NCBI GenBank assembly: GCA_949775045.1
Contig: OX459103.1
Coordinates: forward strand, 11,166,605 to 11,230,604
Reading direction: 5' to 3'
Origin: Metridium senile
Lineage: Eukaryota > Cnidaria > Anthozoa > Actiniaria > Metridiidae
DNA: 64,000 nt
Shown here piece after piece: positions 39,053 to 53,500 of this stretch (the first letter of the stretch is position 1; every line of letters starts with the position of its first letter). The position numbers were made by a program, and so were the translations under genes. A model generated the notes under the pieces. It made no database searches. It was not told the DNA's origin and was given only the letters and a program-made list of their open reading frames with translations.

Positions 39053-39312
39053 TCGCCAAAAGCGATAAGCGATAGGCAATAGGTCATTCCAAGACCCAAG
39101 TGCATTATGGGTATAATCCTAAGTCGTGAAATTTTCAATCATGCCAGTTCCACTAAACAACGATCTCCGCTGGAGAGTTGTATGGCTTGACGAAGGACTA
39201 AAAATGGCCCAGAATATACAGCTTTTCTGCTTTTATGTGGATACTTTAGATTATACCGATAGTGCACTTGGGTTTTGGAATGACCTATCGCCTATTGCTT
39301 TTGGCATATCAC
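39053..39312. mobile_element. short inverted-repeat element with a transposase-like start
   Basis: Ends gccaaaagc...aataggtcattcca and tggaatgacctat...gcttttggc are inverted repeats of about 45 bases. Between them a frame from 39126 reads PLNNDLRWRVVWLDEGLKM, similar to the beginning of Tc1/IS630-like transposases. It appears to be an internally deleted copy keeping the N-terminus. Confidence 0.5.
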
Positions 39313-39493
39313 ATAACCCCTCGCTTCAGGCCGACAAACCTTACTCAGTTATCAATGTTCGTTGATTAATGTAATATATAGCCTTTTGCTAATTCGAGCG
39401 TTTCTAACAACAACAATTTCCGTGTTTTTCGAACACACATTTATATTTTATTCGTACAACCCAACCTTACAACTGATTAATATGTTTACTTAC

Positions 39494-40298
39494 AATACAC
39501 AATAACCCTTGTCTTTGTTATAACTGGTCCTTGGTTAGGATTGTTAATAGCCTGACACTCGTACGCAGTCCCACTTTGACTTCTGGTAACACTTGATATA
39601 CGAAGAATACAAAACTCTACAGCTAGATTAGTGACCCTAACATCTAAACACGATCATATCACTCCAGTATTAAAAGACCTCCATTGGCTCCCAGTCAAAT
39701 ACAGTATTGAATTCAAGATATTACTCCTAACTTACAAATGTTTAAAGAAGATGGCACCTCCATATTTACAAGAACTGATTAAACTGTACACTCCCAAACG
39801 ACAACTACGATCTTCATCCAAGAACTACCTAGTGACTGTTCCATACAAGCTACGAACTTACGGCTACAGACCTTTCAGCACATCTGCACCTAGACTATGA
39901 AACTCACTACTGGATAATCTGAGAAGCTACACTGACAAGGATATTCAAACTTTCAAACGCGAACTGAAGACAAATTTGTTCCAGAAAGCCTTTAATTGAC
40001 TTTATGACATTTATTTTTCCTTTTATTTATTTTTCCTTTTATTTATGTAAAGCGCCTATGGGCTAAATGGAATAGGCGCTATAAAAGTCATTATTAATAA
40101 TATTAATAATAATAATAATAATAATAATAAGAAAAGCATTCCCAACCCCCTGTGTTATGGTTATGGTTGTCTTAGTAACGCTGTGTATCCACGTGACGTT
40201 TGGTGTTGGAGATCCAACCACTGTACACAAGATTCTCAGGTCCGAATGCTCAAGTAGAAATGTCTTTATACTTGGCTTAGTAGTAAACGTTGGAGTTT
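39494..40298 (-). pseudogene. immunoglobulin-domain exon split by a LINE
   Basis: Read on the minus strand, the exon opens after tttttcag-like acceptor ttatgttttcag at 40298 with ETPTFTTKPSIKTF, LRILCTVVGSPTPNVTW and ITITQGVGN. After about 530 bases of inserted LINE it resumes as LRISSVTRSQSGTAYECQAI and GPVITKTRVIVY, ending at 39494 before a good donor (gtaagtaaac). Both cysteines, the tryptophan and the Y-x-C motif of an I-set immunoglobulin domain are present and the exon is phase 1-1, usual for Ig exons. No neighbouring exon of the same gene was recognised, so this is a stray or relic exon of a cell-surface gene oriented against the receptors. Confidence 0.75.
39603..40131 (+). mobile_element. 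5'-truncated L2-like LINE
   Basis: The frame 39631-39900 has DLHWLPVKYSIEFKILLLTY and PPYLQELI, the C-terminal part of L2/CR1 polymerases; after a stop it continues recognisably (SLLDNLRSYTD, LKTNLFQKAF) to about 39998. It ends with a stem (aagcgcctatgggc...gcgctataaaa) and (AAT)n at 40090-40130. It sits inside the Ig exon on the opposite strand. Confidence 0.8.
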
Positions 40299-40389
40299 CT
40301 GAAAACATAATCAGGCAGGCAATCAATTTATCGAATTTCCTATACCAACCCCTCCGTGAAAAAGTGATCTGAAAACGAGAGTTATCCAT

Positions 40390-42120
40390 GATTACGATGT
40401 AGGTATCGGATCATGCGTAAAATAGGTATTTCATTTCTTATTTGTTTTGATTGGCATTAATGAATCGATATTCTTGTAAATCCGAAAAACGGCATCAAAT
40501 CAGAACGTTTCTAAACCTTGTCTAGCTACATTTTTATTTCAAGTTTTTTTTAGCTATTAGTAGTTAGTTGACACCTAAAATATCTTGTTGTCGAGTCGGT
40601 TATTTACATACCTTGCTTACATTTTCTATTCCGTGCTTTCCCTGCTGAGTAGATATAAATACATGGACAAAAAAGTTAATTAGCGTCTGGATTGGTCACT
40701 TGTCATTTAAACGTTTTGAATACCATAGAAGAAAAATTACTGAAACTTAGAATTCCAACTGTGAAGCCAATCTTATGAAATTCTTTCTAGTTCAGAAATC
40801 TATGAAAATGGAAATTTGCATGAACAAATTGTTGCAGTGGTAGATGATTGAATAAATATTACTGAAAACATTCGCAATAAATCATAAATTATATTTTAAA
40901 GGCTTCAGAGTGCGGACTGTAGTTTAGGAAACAGATATATTATAACTTATATTATAATAACGTTTTAAACAATTTGGTGAAAAGAAATGGTTGATGGTTA
41001 AAATTAATTTGAAAAAATTAAATTGAAAAATGCGTTAACGAACTCATGGCAGAAATAGGTCAATACTCATTATATGTGAGTTGTATTCGTTTGATGTGTT
41101 GTTAAGCCCATACAACAAAACTAGTTTTCTCATGGATCAAAAATCAACAAGTTAGCAGAGTCCTGGCCTAAATATTTAATGTATGGGTAGTGAGTGTGAG
41201 TCTATAAGAACCATTTAAGCCTTACAAATGAAACATGTGGCTTATGTAAAAATTGGTAAAAAATTGAAATCCACCAAATTCGTCCATATATGTTCTTCAA
41301 CGCCCGTAAAAGGTCCGGTATAGTGGAGAGAAGTTCCACTTTAAATTTATTTCATTTTCAAAGAAAAGATAAAAACATATTTCAAATACACACTTAACTA
41401 ACTTTTATTAAATATCGTCTTGAAACTGAACTCTTTTCATATCTAAACTAATTAAATGAGAGACGAAATGAAATGTTTGATGTTATTAATTAATTATCGA
41501 CTGTACGTGCTGTTTCTAATTCCTTTTGGGAGAGAAGAGAATCCCTTTGAAAACACTCGATTGGAGAGATTAAATATTTGACAAAATGGCACGCAGATGT
41601 TTCACGACCATGACAAAATCATTTTAAAGGGTGCTAAATTACTAACACCCAACTCAATCCTTCTTATTACCGTTGAGGTTTAATGCTTAATGCAGTTCAT
41701 CTATCAATGCACTATTATCAGTTTTATAACAACGTATATTGATTGATCTGTAGGTTATTTTCTAATATTTAAAAGAAAGAATAAGTAGTCGGTATAAGAT
41801 CCTAGCATCGTGCCAACTATTTTCTCAACTGAATAATGTAGCATTTACCGAATAGCTTAAAAGCATTGCTATCATTTAGCTGGATTCTGAATTAATACGA
41901 AGGTCCGGCAAGTACAAGGTAAGATTTTTTCTACGTTCTTTTAGATCCATTTTTTTGATCGTGTTAGTTTTCCTCGCCATACATGACTGTTGAGCAATCC
42001 ATATCCGTCTATGACTGACTTGTAGACATTCACGTCAAACAAACCATTTTCTCGCTCTAACGAGAGGACTGTTTTTCTAAAAACTGCTAGCTATATCTAT
42101 TTATAATATAGTTTGATTCT
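40390..42120. other. intergenic, no gene seen
   Basis: AT-rich. A relative of the receptor-upstream element occurs around 40800-40930 (ttgcagtggtagatga, gtgcggactgtag). No credible frame. Confidence 0.45.
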
Positions 42121-42125
42121 AACGC

Positions 42126-43472
42126 GTGCTCTGATTGGTCCAAAACCGTGGTTTATTACACCGATAAACCACGGTTTTGAGAGTTTCGAAGGAACAGCGA
42201 AAAGTTGTTTGCTCCCTGTTCACTTTTTAAAAATGGCGTTCAAAATGTCGAGTAAATATTTTCTTTTTGTAAAAAAAAGCTGATATAAACAAATTAAAAA
42301 CAACAAAAACACTCAATGCATCACATAAACAGAACAGGTAGTTCTAAAAGTCGCTTTTATTGTTGAATAAGAGCGAAAAAAGATAAAAAAGTTTATATTT
42401 GACACTGAGTTATGTTTTTGAATTAAAGAGAAAGAGTACATTTAATACGCTACGCTGGAGGCATAAAATTCACGTAGACGTTACAAAACAGCAAGAAAAA
42501 TGTACAAAAAAGCAGCCTAATTAGGTTATTGATGTCAATGGATAAAGTAAGATATCTCTTCATTGAAGAAAGTGAAGTTAAATTTCACAATGCAAAAAAA
42601 AAAAGAGAATGACACGGCATCCAACGGACAAAGTTTAGCTCACAAATTATCCACTTGAATAAATAAGCTTGCAAAAACAGATGCCTTACGATATAACTAT
42701 AGTCAATATCTTAAGTATTCATCAATGCATTTATTTAATAACTGACCAACGGCAAATACATCTTTTTTTGTTCAAAGCAGGATTACCTGACTATCATGGC
42801 GTTTTCTGTTCGTCCGAATTTAGCGGTGAATCTAACTTGATTGAATGTCCAAACAATCCTCAACTCAAACCAGCCACATAATGTCGATGTCAGTAGTGAG
42901 TAGATATCATCTGCTGGAGGTTAAACGATGTCTAGATTTGTTTGTTAGTCAATAAATTCTTCATTATTACGACCAAAATCATCGGGGATTTCTCAACAAG
43001 AACCGGCCAACAAAAATGTTATTGACAACAAACTCGATCGTTTCATTAGCTTGCAAGCTACATTGATCCATAGAGCTTTGAATTGAGGCATTCTCCACTT
43101 GTATCTACCATATTCTCCCAAAAAATGTAAAAAGAATGTAATATTTTCATGAAAACATAACCTGCAGAATATAATTCTGTAGTTTTGAAAGTTGTAAAAG
43201 ATTTGTACATTTGTGCTTATAACAAGCGATTTGATTGGATGGTTTAGAATTCTCAGGAGAATTGATTTGTTCATCAGCAAAATGAAAAAAACAACAACTT
43301 CTTTTAATTCGTTTTTATTTCGTTTTTGAAACACTTTCTATATTATAAAACTTATATACTTTCTATTTACTCAAAAAGGCTGAAAATATCTCGCCCGGAG
43401 GCTCGAGATTTTCTTAGGCCTTTTTTCGTGTTCTCCCAACATCCCGTGTGGTTTATTACACCGATAAACCAC
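42126..43472 (+). mobile_element. element X2 bounded by identical lox-like sites
   Basis: The left end has GTGCTCTGATTGG (42126-42138), then the site 42148-42172: arm GTGGTTTAT, spacer TACACCG, arm ATAAACCAC (the arms extend to 15 bases, 42142-42178). The right end has TTCTCCCAACATCC (43431-43444), then an identical 25-base site at 43448-43472 in the same orientation, exactly 1300 bases away. Same plan as X1. The interior (short frames at 42669-42881 and, on the minus strand, 42993-43334) has no recognised gene. Confidence 0.65.
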
Positions 43473-44458
<986 letters not shown>

Positions 44459-44495
44459 GAGCAGAACTAACGCTGTACTCTTTCAGTCAGCAGTG

Positions 44496-44571
44496 ATGTT
44501 CTGGACCACAATGACTCACTCTCTTATAATTTATTCTTGGTTGTTGTTGCTGCTCATACAGACATCACAAG
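44496..44571 (+). CDS. copy B exon 1: signal peptide
   Basis: 25 residues, one change from copy A. The donor is gttaaa instead of gtaaaa because 7 bases around it are missing, so it is weaker than in copy A. Confidence 0.8.
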
Positions 44572-47500
44572 GTTAAATACCGAAATATCGGAACCTGGAA
44601 TAACAGCTAACTATATCTCTATAAAACTAACGACACCGTGAACGACAACCTCCACACATAGCATTTTCTACAACCATAAAAGAACCACACGATTACCGCC
44701 ACACAATTGAGGGCAAGCTCTGCTAAGGGGCCATATATATTCATTCAAAGGCCCTATCTACATAACAACTACCACCGCCACTAGATCTGTTTTAAATTTT
44801 GATTCAATACTTTGAAAATAAATTACAGCGTGTTATCCTTACTCTCCTCAAGTGGTGAGGACGGATGTGAGAGAAATCAAAACATCCCCGTATGTTAGTC
44901 GCCAAAAGATGGAATGCAACTGGGTCATCATTGCACCTGAAAACCTACTAGTCCAGTTTAGATTGACTTATTATCACTTGGCTCAACCAGGAGACTATTT
45001 AGTGGTACACGATGGGCGAAATGAAAGTGGTGTGGTGTTGAAGAACTTTACCAGTAAAGAAATCGGGAATTGGTGGGCATCAAGCGGTCGATTTTTGCGA
45101 GTGAAATTCGTAAGAAATAACCCGGATAAAGTAATTGGAAAATATGGTTTTAGATTGGCCCTCAAATTTGTAACTCAAACAATTGGTAAGTTTGAAACTA
45201 GCCACCATTGTATGGATAATATAGTTCGCAATGTGTTAGTTGTATTACATTGCTTTTTTAATATTTCAGAAACCCTTGTTTGGGTTTTATTTTAATGGAC
45301 GAACTCATCTTGGATGAGAAACTTTCCGTCCAGTTACAATTTTGCAAATTTGGGACACGTATGAAAGATATGCCTATTGTTCTGTTGCAATCTCAACCTG
45401 TTAAAAAAAAAGAAAACAAATCTTGCGCGATAATGAAAGTCTTTTGTTACTTCTCGCCTACAATACGGTATATGGTAATGGATTTGTTTTCAAGATTGCA
45501 TACGGTATTTTTGATACGAAAATAAATGCGAGACGCTATGTTATTCAGGCTCCATTTACACGGGACCGGACGAATGTTTGACCGGTCAAAAAAACATCGC
45601 TTACGGGTTCCGTTCCGTATCATGTAAATAAGAAAGGGGCCATCTTGCTGGTTTACGAGTTGTTTTATAAAATATTGTCATTTTCGGGATCAATAAAAGC
45701 GTATCTGAGCAGGAAAGGACTGAATCGACATTTAAAATTTTTCTTTTTCAACATTTTTAGTTCATTCCACCTATAGTAGAAGTAAAAACAATTCTTCTTA
45801 ACAATTCTCTTAAATTTATAAACAACTTGCTATTCAAGAATTATAATATAAAGAAAGTAAGGCTCAATAAGTATTTATTTATTTTTTACTTATGCCAAAA
45901 AATTTGCCAGAAATTTAAACTCAACACCTTCCCCTGGAACAGCTTACCTTGATAATATAGTCATAAACATTACAACTTACAAATCATTAAAAAAAACCTT
46001 CTGTATTCAAGAGACAAATACCAACATCCTTTACAGCCTTAGAAGTGTTGACTGAAGCTTCGGATGCGACAACGATTTTTGAAATAGATGTATATATTAA
46101 AGCTCCTGCAGTCTAGTTCTCTTCAGCTTCGACCTTTATCCTAGTTTCAAGGATATCCTTACGGATGTGTCTTTCTTTCTCCAAATTGTCAGCGCGCAAA
46201 TATATATTTGTTTTTTGGTAAAATCAAGTTTTTATTCCAGTCTTTTTTCAACAGCATGTTCATCATCAACACCTGAACCAGTGACGACTGACAGGGAACC
46301 AATCACAAGTCCTTTTTATCATTCCTACTACCCCAACAACCAAGAATGTACATGGCTTATCACAGCACCTAAGGGCAAGCACGTCCAATTTAGAATAACA
46401 GGATTCTACTTGGCTCAACCAGGAGATAGTTTAGTAATACGAGATGGACTTAATGAGGGTGCAGTTGTTTTGAATACCAACAGCATAGACGCCATCAGTC
46501 GTCACATGATATCCAGTACTAGGTTTTTATGGGTGAAGTTTAAGAGCGATAGAATACACACTGATACTGGATTTTATATATCATTTAAATTTATTCCCAA
46601 ACCATTAGGTAAGCTAAGAACTAAACTATCGCATCGCATCGCATCGCATCGCATCGCATCGCATCGCATCGCATCGCATCGCATCGCATCGCATCGCATC
46701 GCATCGCATCGCATCGCATCGCATCGCATCGCATCGCATCGCATCGCATCGCATCGCATCGCATCGCATCGCATCGCATCGCATCGCATCGCATCGCATC
46801 GCATCGCATCGCATCGCATCGCATCGCATCGCATCGCATCGCATCGCATCGCATCGCATCGCATCGCATCGCATCGCATTGCATCGCATCGCATCGCATC
46901 GCATCGCATCCCATCCCATCCCATCGCATCGCATCGCATCACATCACTTCACATCACATCACATCACATCACATCACATCACATCACATCACATCACATC
47001 ACATCACATCACATCACATCACATCACATTACATTACATTATATTACATTACATTATATTATATTATATTATATTATATTATATTATATTTTATGTTATA
47101 CATCTAATAATATTAGGATTCCTGTGGTATGAGAAGTGTAACATACTGATTTAATGTGATTATGAAAACACCAAAAAAATAAAAGGAAAAGAAAAGAAAT
47201 TTAAAGCAATATTTTGCCGTATTGTATGCTAATTAAGATCACATATCCAATCTTCCTACGGTTGTGTAAGTAAATAATAAATGAAAACCCTTGCCATTGT
47301 TTATTGCTTTCAGCATGTTCATTATTATCACCTCAAGTAGTGACAACTGATAAAATGCCCATCGAATGTCCATTTAGACCATCCTACTACCCTAACAACC
47401 AAGAATGCACGTGGCTTATCAGAGCACCCAAGGACGAGTTAGTCCAGTTCAGATTAACAGCATACTACATGGCTCAACCAGGAGATTATATAGTGGTACG

Positions 47501-50500
47501 AGATGGGCTTAACGAAAGCGCTGTGGTTTTAGTTGACTTTGGCAAAGGAGCTACTTACAAGTACATGACGTCTAGTAATAGGTTTTTATGGATCCAATTC
47601 AAGTCTGACAGCGTTGACGTCGGTAAGGGTTTCAAGATAACACTGAAGTTTGTTCCCAAATTGCAAGGTAAGCCAATAATAAGTTAATATGAGTTTTAAA
47701 TACGTTATCCAGCATTGGAAGAAAGGATTATGTTAAGTGTTTTCGATCTGACTCACGAAAGCACTATGAAAGCTGCGATCTTTTGTCAACATTCTAGATT
47801 CTGTTTAAGACAATTTTGGGGTAAAATGCATACTCGGTTTAAGACAGCAATGCCAAAAACTATAACTTCCCAGCAACACACGTCCGTGTAGGAAATATAT
47901 GGGACTACACACCTACATTTATGTTTTGGTATTTTATACACAGCTTGTTCCTTATCATCATGATCACTTCAAATAGTGATGAATGCCACGATAACTATCC
48001 TTTTTATCCATCCTACTACTCAGGTGTGTTAACGCCTGGCTTGAGCCTAATTTGCATATTAAAATAGGTTTAAAGAGAATCGTGGCCTTTTCTTAGTATT
48101 AATCTTTAATAGGTTGGTATATTTTGTCAAATATTCTTTAAGTGAAACTTTCTGCTACATTTTCACATTGGAAGGGATGTCACGTGACAAGGTATACCAA
48201 ATTATTAGCTTAGACATTTTAATTAAAAATGGGGAATATTTAACAATTAGACCCGAAGCCCGAATGGGCTACGGGTCAATAGCCCACGAGGCCGAGTCTT
48301 CGAGGCCGAGTCTTCGAGAGGTCTAATTGTTTTAGTATCCAACAACTTATAGGTCAAACTTTGCCATATTTTGAAAGAAAAATAACATTTCAATCGTTTT
48401 ATTTTGACAAATTGACAGAAAATATCGAGCGCGCGCTCAATGACGTGTGACGGCAAAATGTATTCAAAACACATCGAAATTCTCCACTGTTTTTGCCATT
48501 TTCTCCCTCAATATTTTAATTTTAACGGCTGAAAATAGCATGCTTTTAGTATTAAAACTACTATGCATTTTAGAACGACGAAGGAATTAAGAAAAGTTCT
48601 AAGCTGAAAGTTTAAAAATCTGGCTTTCTCAATCGATCAAACTGAAGAATCGCCTGATGGCGTCAGTAGCGCGCGCTCTTCAAGTCAAAATTCATTCACA
48701 AAACATCAAAATTATGTGCTTTTTTGTCATTTTCTTGCTCGTATTTGTAATTTACGATTCAAAGAAAAGCATTATATTCAGTACTAAGCCGTTTTTGAAT
48801 AAATAGAAGAATCAAGAAACTTTATCAATAGTTTACAAAACCGGCGCTTTCCCCAACCATTGGCTATCACCCAATAGCCCATGGTTGAGTAGCCAATGAG
48901 AGCGCGCGATTTGTGATAGACCATAAGTTGTTGGATACTAAAAAACATTATTAGCCACTTTCCTATCGAGTTTGGGGCCTGGGACGAGTGAAGTACGCAA
49001 AGGCGTCTGGGATCGTTACTCGGTACGCCTTCGTGTTTGATTACTGTAAACTACCTCACTAAACAATCATGCCAAACTATAACTGCTGCGTTCCAAGTTG
49101 TTCTAATAGCCATCGAAACAAATCTCTTGGCTTTAAGTTTTACTGCATCCCTAAAGATACAGAACTGCGAAAAAAATACGATATTTTGTTGAGGAATGAT
49201 TCCTTAAAGGCTGACTCGCGAATGACTCGTATCTGTTCAGACGCGGTGTCCGGTCGTTTCGATACTCCTTTCAAGGTCGATTCGATACATATCTATGTTG
49301 AAGTAAGCAACGTAAAATACCAAGTTATAAAGACATGTTATGATGATTTACTGGATCCGGAAAATTACGAAGTTTTGTGATCATATGGTAAAAAACTACG
49401 AAGTTTTCATTATAAATTACGGCGGTGATTGTAAGTTGTCATTTGTATCAAAACGCTTCTACTCGTAATTATCGTCTTTATTGCTTGATTTTTTTCTCAA
49501 TAAGCCTAAAATACACAACTGTATTCTTAGAAGAACTACATTTAAGCGCAAAATGTTTACTTTTATACTAAAAACTGGTTTATTATGCGTGGTTATTAGA
49601 CATTTACTCGGTTAATTTGTCACATATTAAACTAATCGGTGTATCGAAACGACTGTACTTGTATTAAATTATCGTTTTTATTGCTTGATTTTTTTCTCAA
49701 TAAACTTTTAAAACACAACTATAATCTCATTCTTGCATGGAATAACTACATTTAAGGCATTTATTTATTGGAAAATTACGAAGTTTTGTGATAATGTGCT
49801 AAACAACTATGAGGTTTTCATTATAGATTACGGCGGTGTATCGAAACGACATTACTTGATCGTCTTTATTGCTTGATTTTTTCTCAATAAACGTAAAATA
49901 CACAGCTATATATATTCTTAGAATAACCGTCGTAAAACAGAACAAGTACATTGGTCAATCGGTTTCATAAGCTTTGCACCTGGAATATCTTCTCAGTCAC
50001 TTAGCGAAAACATCGTTTGTCAGCCACATTTACTATAATCAACTGACGAAGGCGTACCGATTAACGATCCCAGACGCCTTTGCGTACTTCACTCGTCCCA
50101 GGCCCCAAACTCGATAGGAAAGTGGCTAATTCGATTTTAACGAGTAATGTGTTATTTTGCTAAATGAGCATGCTCGAGTGTTGACGAATTTTAGTAGTAA
50201 ATCAAGTTTTAAAAATAGAGTATGGACATCTGCTGGGAAGTATTTATGGATAAAGTTTTCTGCTGATAAAGAGAAAAGTAACAAGGATTTGAGATATTAT
50301 ATTGGTTTGTCGATGCATCACAAAGTAAAAAAACTAATTTTAAAATTTCTTTTTGCAAACTACGTTACACCTACTTGCCGTAAGGTTGTCATAAAATATA
50401 CATTTGTTATAAAGAAAATAGAAAATTTGTGATTTAGTGCGATAGGAATTGATTAAAAGACAAAAGAAGATCATTCAAGCTGAACTCTCTCTTTTGTCTT

Positions 50501-53500
50501 TTAATTAATTCCTTTCGCACTAAATCGCAAATGTTCTATTTTCTTTGTGACAAATGTTCTATTTTGTATGACAACCTTACTGCAAGTAGGTGTATATCTA
50601 CTGGCTCAAATTGAGTCAATACTGATACCACAGACCACTCTTTTAATTAAGAGGCCTGTTTACACTAAACAATATTATCGCGCGATTTGAGGAGCGTTTC
50701 AATGGCGATTTTATCGTGCTTTTGTCCACAATTCCTACTGTTTGTGCAACTCCATGCGATTTTCTGTCACCTGTCCCAGCGACAAAATAGAGTTGACAGA
50801 GCTAATATAAAATTGATACGGAAATCGCTGCTCATCAGTATTTTACGACAAAATTGTTAGTATATGCACAGCCTTAAGCAGCAAGACTTTTTAATAAATT
50901 TCAAAGATACGGGTTTTGGAACAATGCATTGGTTCTTGCGAAACTTTATAATTCTCCGATTTTGAAATCAATTCGCGTGCTGAACTTGAATTTTTTTTAA
51001 ATTAACTTGCACTGAAGAGGGCTCAAGTGAAAGCCAAAACGTCTGTCCATTTTCTTTTTTTTGATCTCAGCGTGACTATTATAAACGATAAATCACAAGC
51101 GTAACTACAGTAATAACACTTATTGAATATTTTTGTTTAGTGAAAGGTTTTAAAATGTTCTATTTGCTATATTAACAGGCAGTTATCCTTGGCCATCGTT
51201 CCCACCTTCATCGAGTGAATCTCCATCAAGGTTTCCATCTGACAATATCAACTTTAGCACCCACAAAATGCAAGCAGTCGGAGAAACAGCGCCCAGCCCT
51301 TCATCGAGTGAATCTCCATCAAGGTTCTCATTTGACGAAGCAGCAGCGCCCAATTCAAATAAAGTCAAACAAAGTATTGTAATAGGGGTAAGCCTGGGTA
51401 TTGGTATTCTCCTCCTTGCCGTCATAGTATCTTTACTATATGTGGTCATCAGGAAAAGAAAAAGGGACTCACAGAACAGGTAAATATATTTCATCAACAG
51501 ACACAGTCAATGTCATCAATGTTGTCCACATAAAATAGCATATCAATTTGTTATTAAATGACGTTCGTTCATTGTTTCCGCCAAACTATAAAAGGTAACT
51601 GTGAGAATGGAAAAACAAATCTAAAATCTATGTTCATATTTAATACTTCTTTTAGTGGTATCGTCTTTTGATGTGGACATTGATATTGACTGTATCACAG
51701 AATACGTATACAATTTGCTCAATCTTTGCAAACCGTAATATTTGTTTAGAATTCAAGCCTTTGGTCGTTGTGGGCATTGTGGTCTGTTTGAATGTCATAA
51801 TAGAAATTGATCAAGGTCATAGCCATCATTTGGTCATTGCAATGGTCATGGTATTCTTAGTGGGAAAAGAATAGATAATTCAAAATAATGATAATATTAT
51901 TGATCATCTACAATAGTCAAAACTGATTTTACTGATTGAACAGAGTTTTGACAAGCAAAGACCAATGGGAAGTTTCTAGTGATCAAGTAGAAGTACTACA
52001 AGAGATCGGTCATGGAGCATTTGGTAAAGTTTGGAAAGCACGCATGAACACAACTTTGATAGAAACCGATAGAACTGATGCAGAAAAAAAAATGTAAAAC
52101 ATTAAAAGATCAACAAGATATAGATATGTTTGTTGCAGTGAAGACGTTACTCGGTAAGTACACAAGCAAACGCTGAATCAATCCATTTGGCTTTACAAAA
52201 CATCATTTTGGCAAAAAAGAGAAAAAATAATATTTGCAATTGTAATTTTTAAAATCTCTAGCATGGACTTATATCATGGCCCTATCTCATTGACCTCTCA
52301 TACTACACTCATGCTTTGCAAACGTTTGAATATACTGACCATAAGTCCGGTATTATGTGGAATATCAACCGTTAGGATTTAGATGATAAAATGGAACGCT
52401 TCACTAATAATAATTTAATAATTTAATTCTTAGAGCACTACAGAATCTCAGTGCTTTTATATACAATAATATGTAAAAAGTAACGAATAGGAAATATAAA
52501 TGATTACAATAACAATATGGAAAATGATGATGATAATAATAATACAAGGAAAAAGAAAAAACCTTAGGAATTAAACAAGTCATGTCTAAAATAAATAAAA
52601 TACGATGCTTGAACGGGAATTGATATAATGTATTTGAATTGCGGTATTGAATTGCGATTTTGTACTGCTGCAGTGCTCTTTCAACCGATATTGTCGAATG
52701 CTGTTGTTTGATCTTTTCTATACCACAATCGCTTACATTTGATTTAAATATTTCATCATTCAACAGCGACAGTAATACAGCTTCATTCTTACTTAAATGT
52801 TAAGATATAACTAATTCGTTTTTGAGGCTTGGAAAAATAAAATAAATGGACGACCTCAGCAATCTGTACCATGTGGGATTTCACAAATTTGTTTTTGAAG
52901 CTCTAAAATATGAGTTTTTTTTCTTTCAGACGGTGCATCAGAAGATGAACAGAAAGAATTCCTTTGCGAAATCGAGTTCATGAAAAATGTTGGGTATCAC
53001 AAGAACATAATTAGTATGGTTGCCTGCTGCACTAAGAGTGAAAAAGTGTTTTTAGTTGTAGAGTTTGCAATGCATGGAGATTTGCTCAACTTGCTGAGGG
53101 CAAAACGCAAGAAGGTATGTCCCAAGTTATTTACTTATATGAAAAATAAGTTAAAATTGAATTCAAATATGATTTACAGATAATAATAAATAAATAAAAT
53201 TTTCACATTAGCATACACTGCAAAATCGGCTGGGTAAATACAAGACAGTATATTGTGTTAATCATGCATTCAGGAAATCACTTTATAGTGAGTAAACCCA
53301 ACTCATTATTGAGTACAAGTGAGGTTAAACTCAATATTTTGAGTACATTTTACTCAATGGCACATCTACATTTATGTTTACTATCAATAATGAGTTGGGT
53401 TTACTCACTTTAAAGTGTTATCTTGAATGCATGATTAATTAACGCAATATACTGTGTTGTATCTACTCAGCCGTTTTTGCAGTGTATCCACTTGGTGGTT

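Larger units (their letters stand above)
47945..50325 (+). pseudogene. broken CUB 6 exon of copy B
   Basis: The 5' part (47945-48022) follows a normal acceptor and starts like CUB 6 (cttgttccttatcatca) but meets TGA within seven codons. The 3' part (about 50157-50325) matches the end of copy A CUB 6 (gagtgttgacgaa, tctgctgggaagtattt) with its donor changed to caaagtaa. Roughly 110 bases of the middle are replaced by about 2.1 kb of mobile elements. Confidence 0.82.

Noticed and set aside
40157..40372. Plus-strand frame over the Ig region
   Set aside because: It is the shadow of the minus-strand immunoglobulin exon.
46574..46942. Minus-strand frames of repeated Met-Arg-Cys-Asp-Ala
   Set aside because: They come from the CATCG pentanucleotide array; no start context or family.
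47945..48022. Fourth coding CUB exon in copy B
   Set aside because: An in-frame TGA appears within seven codons and the middle of the exon is missing.
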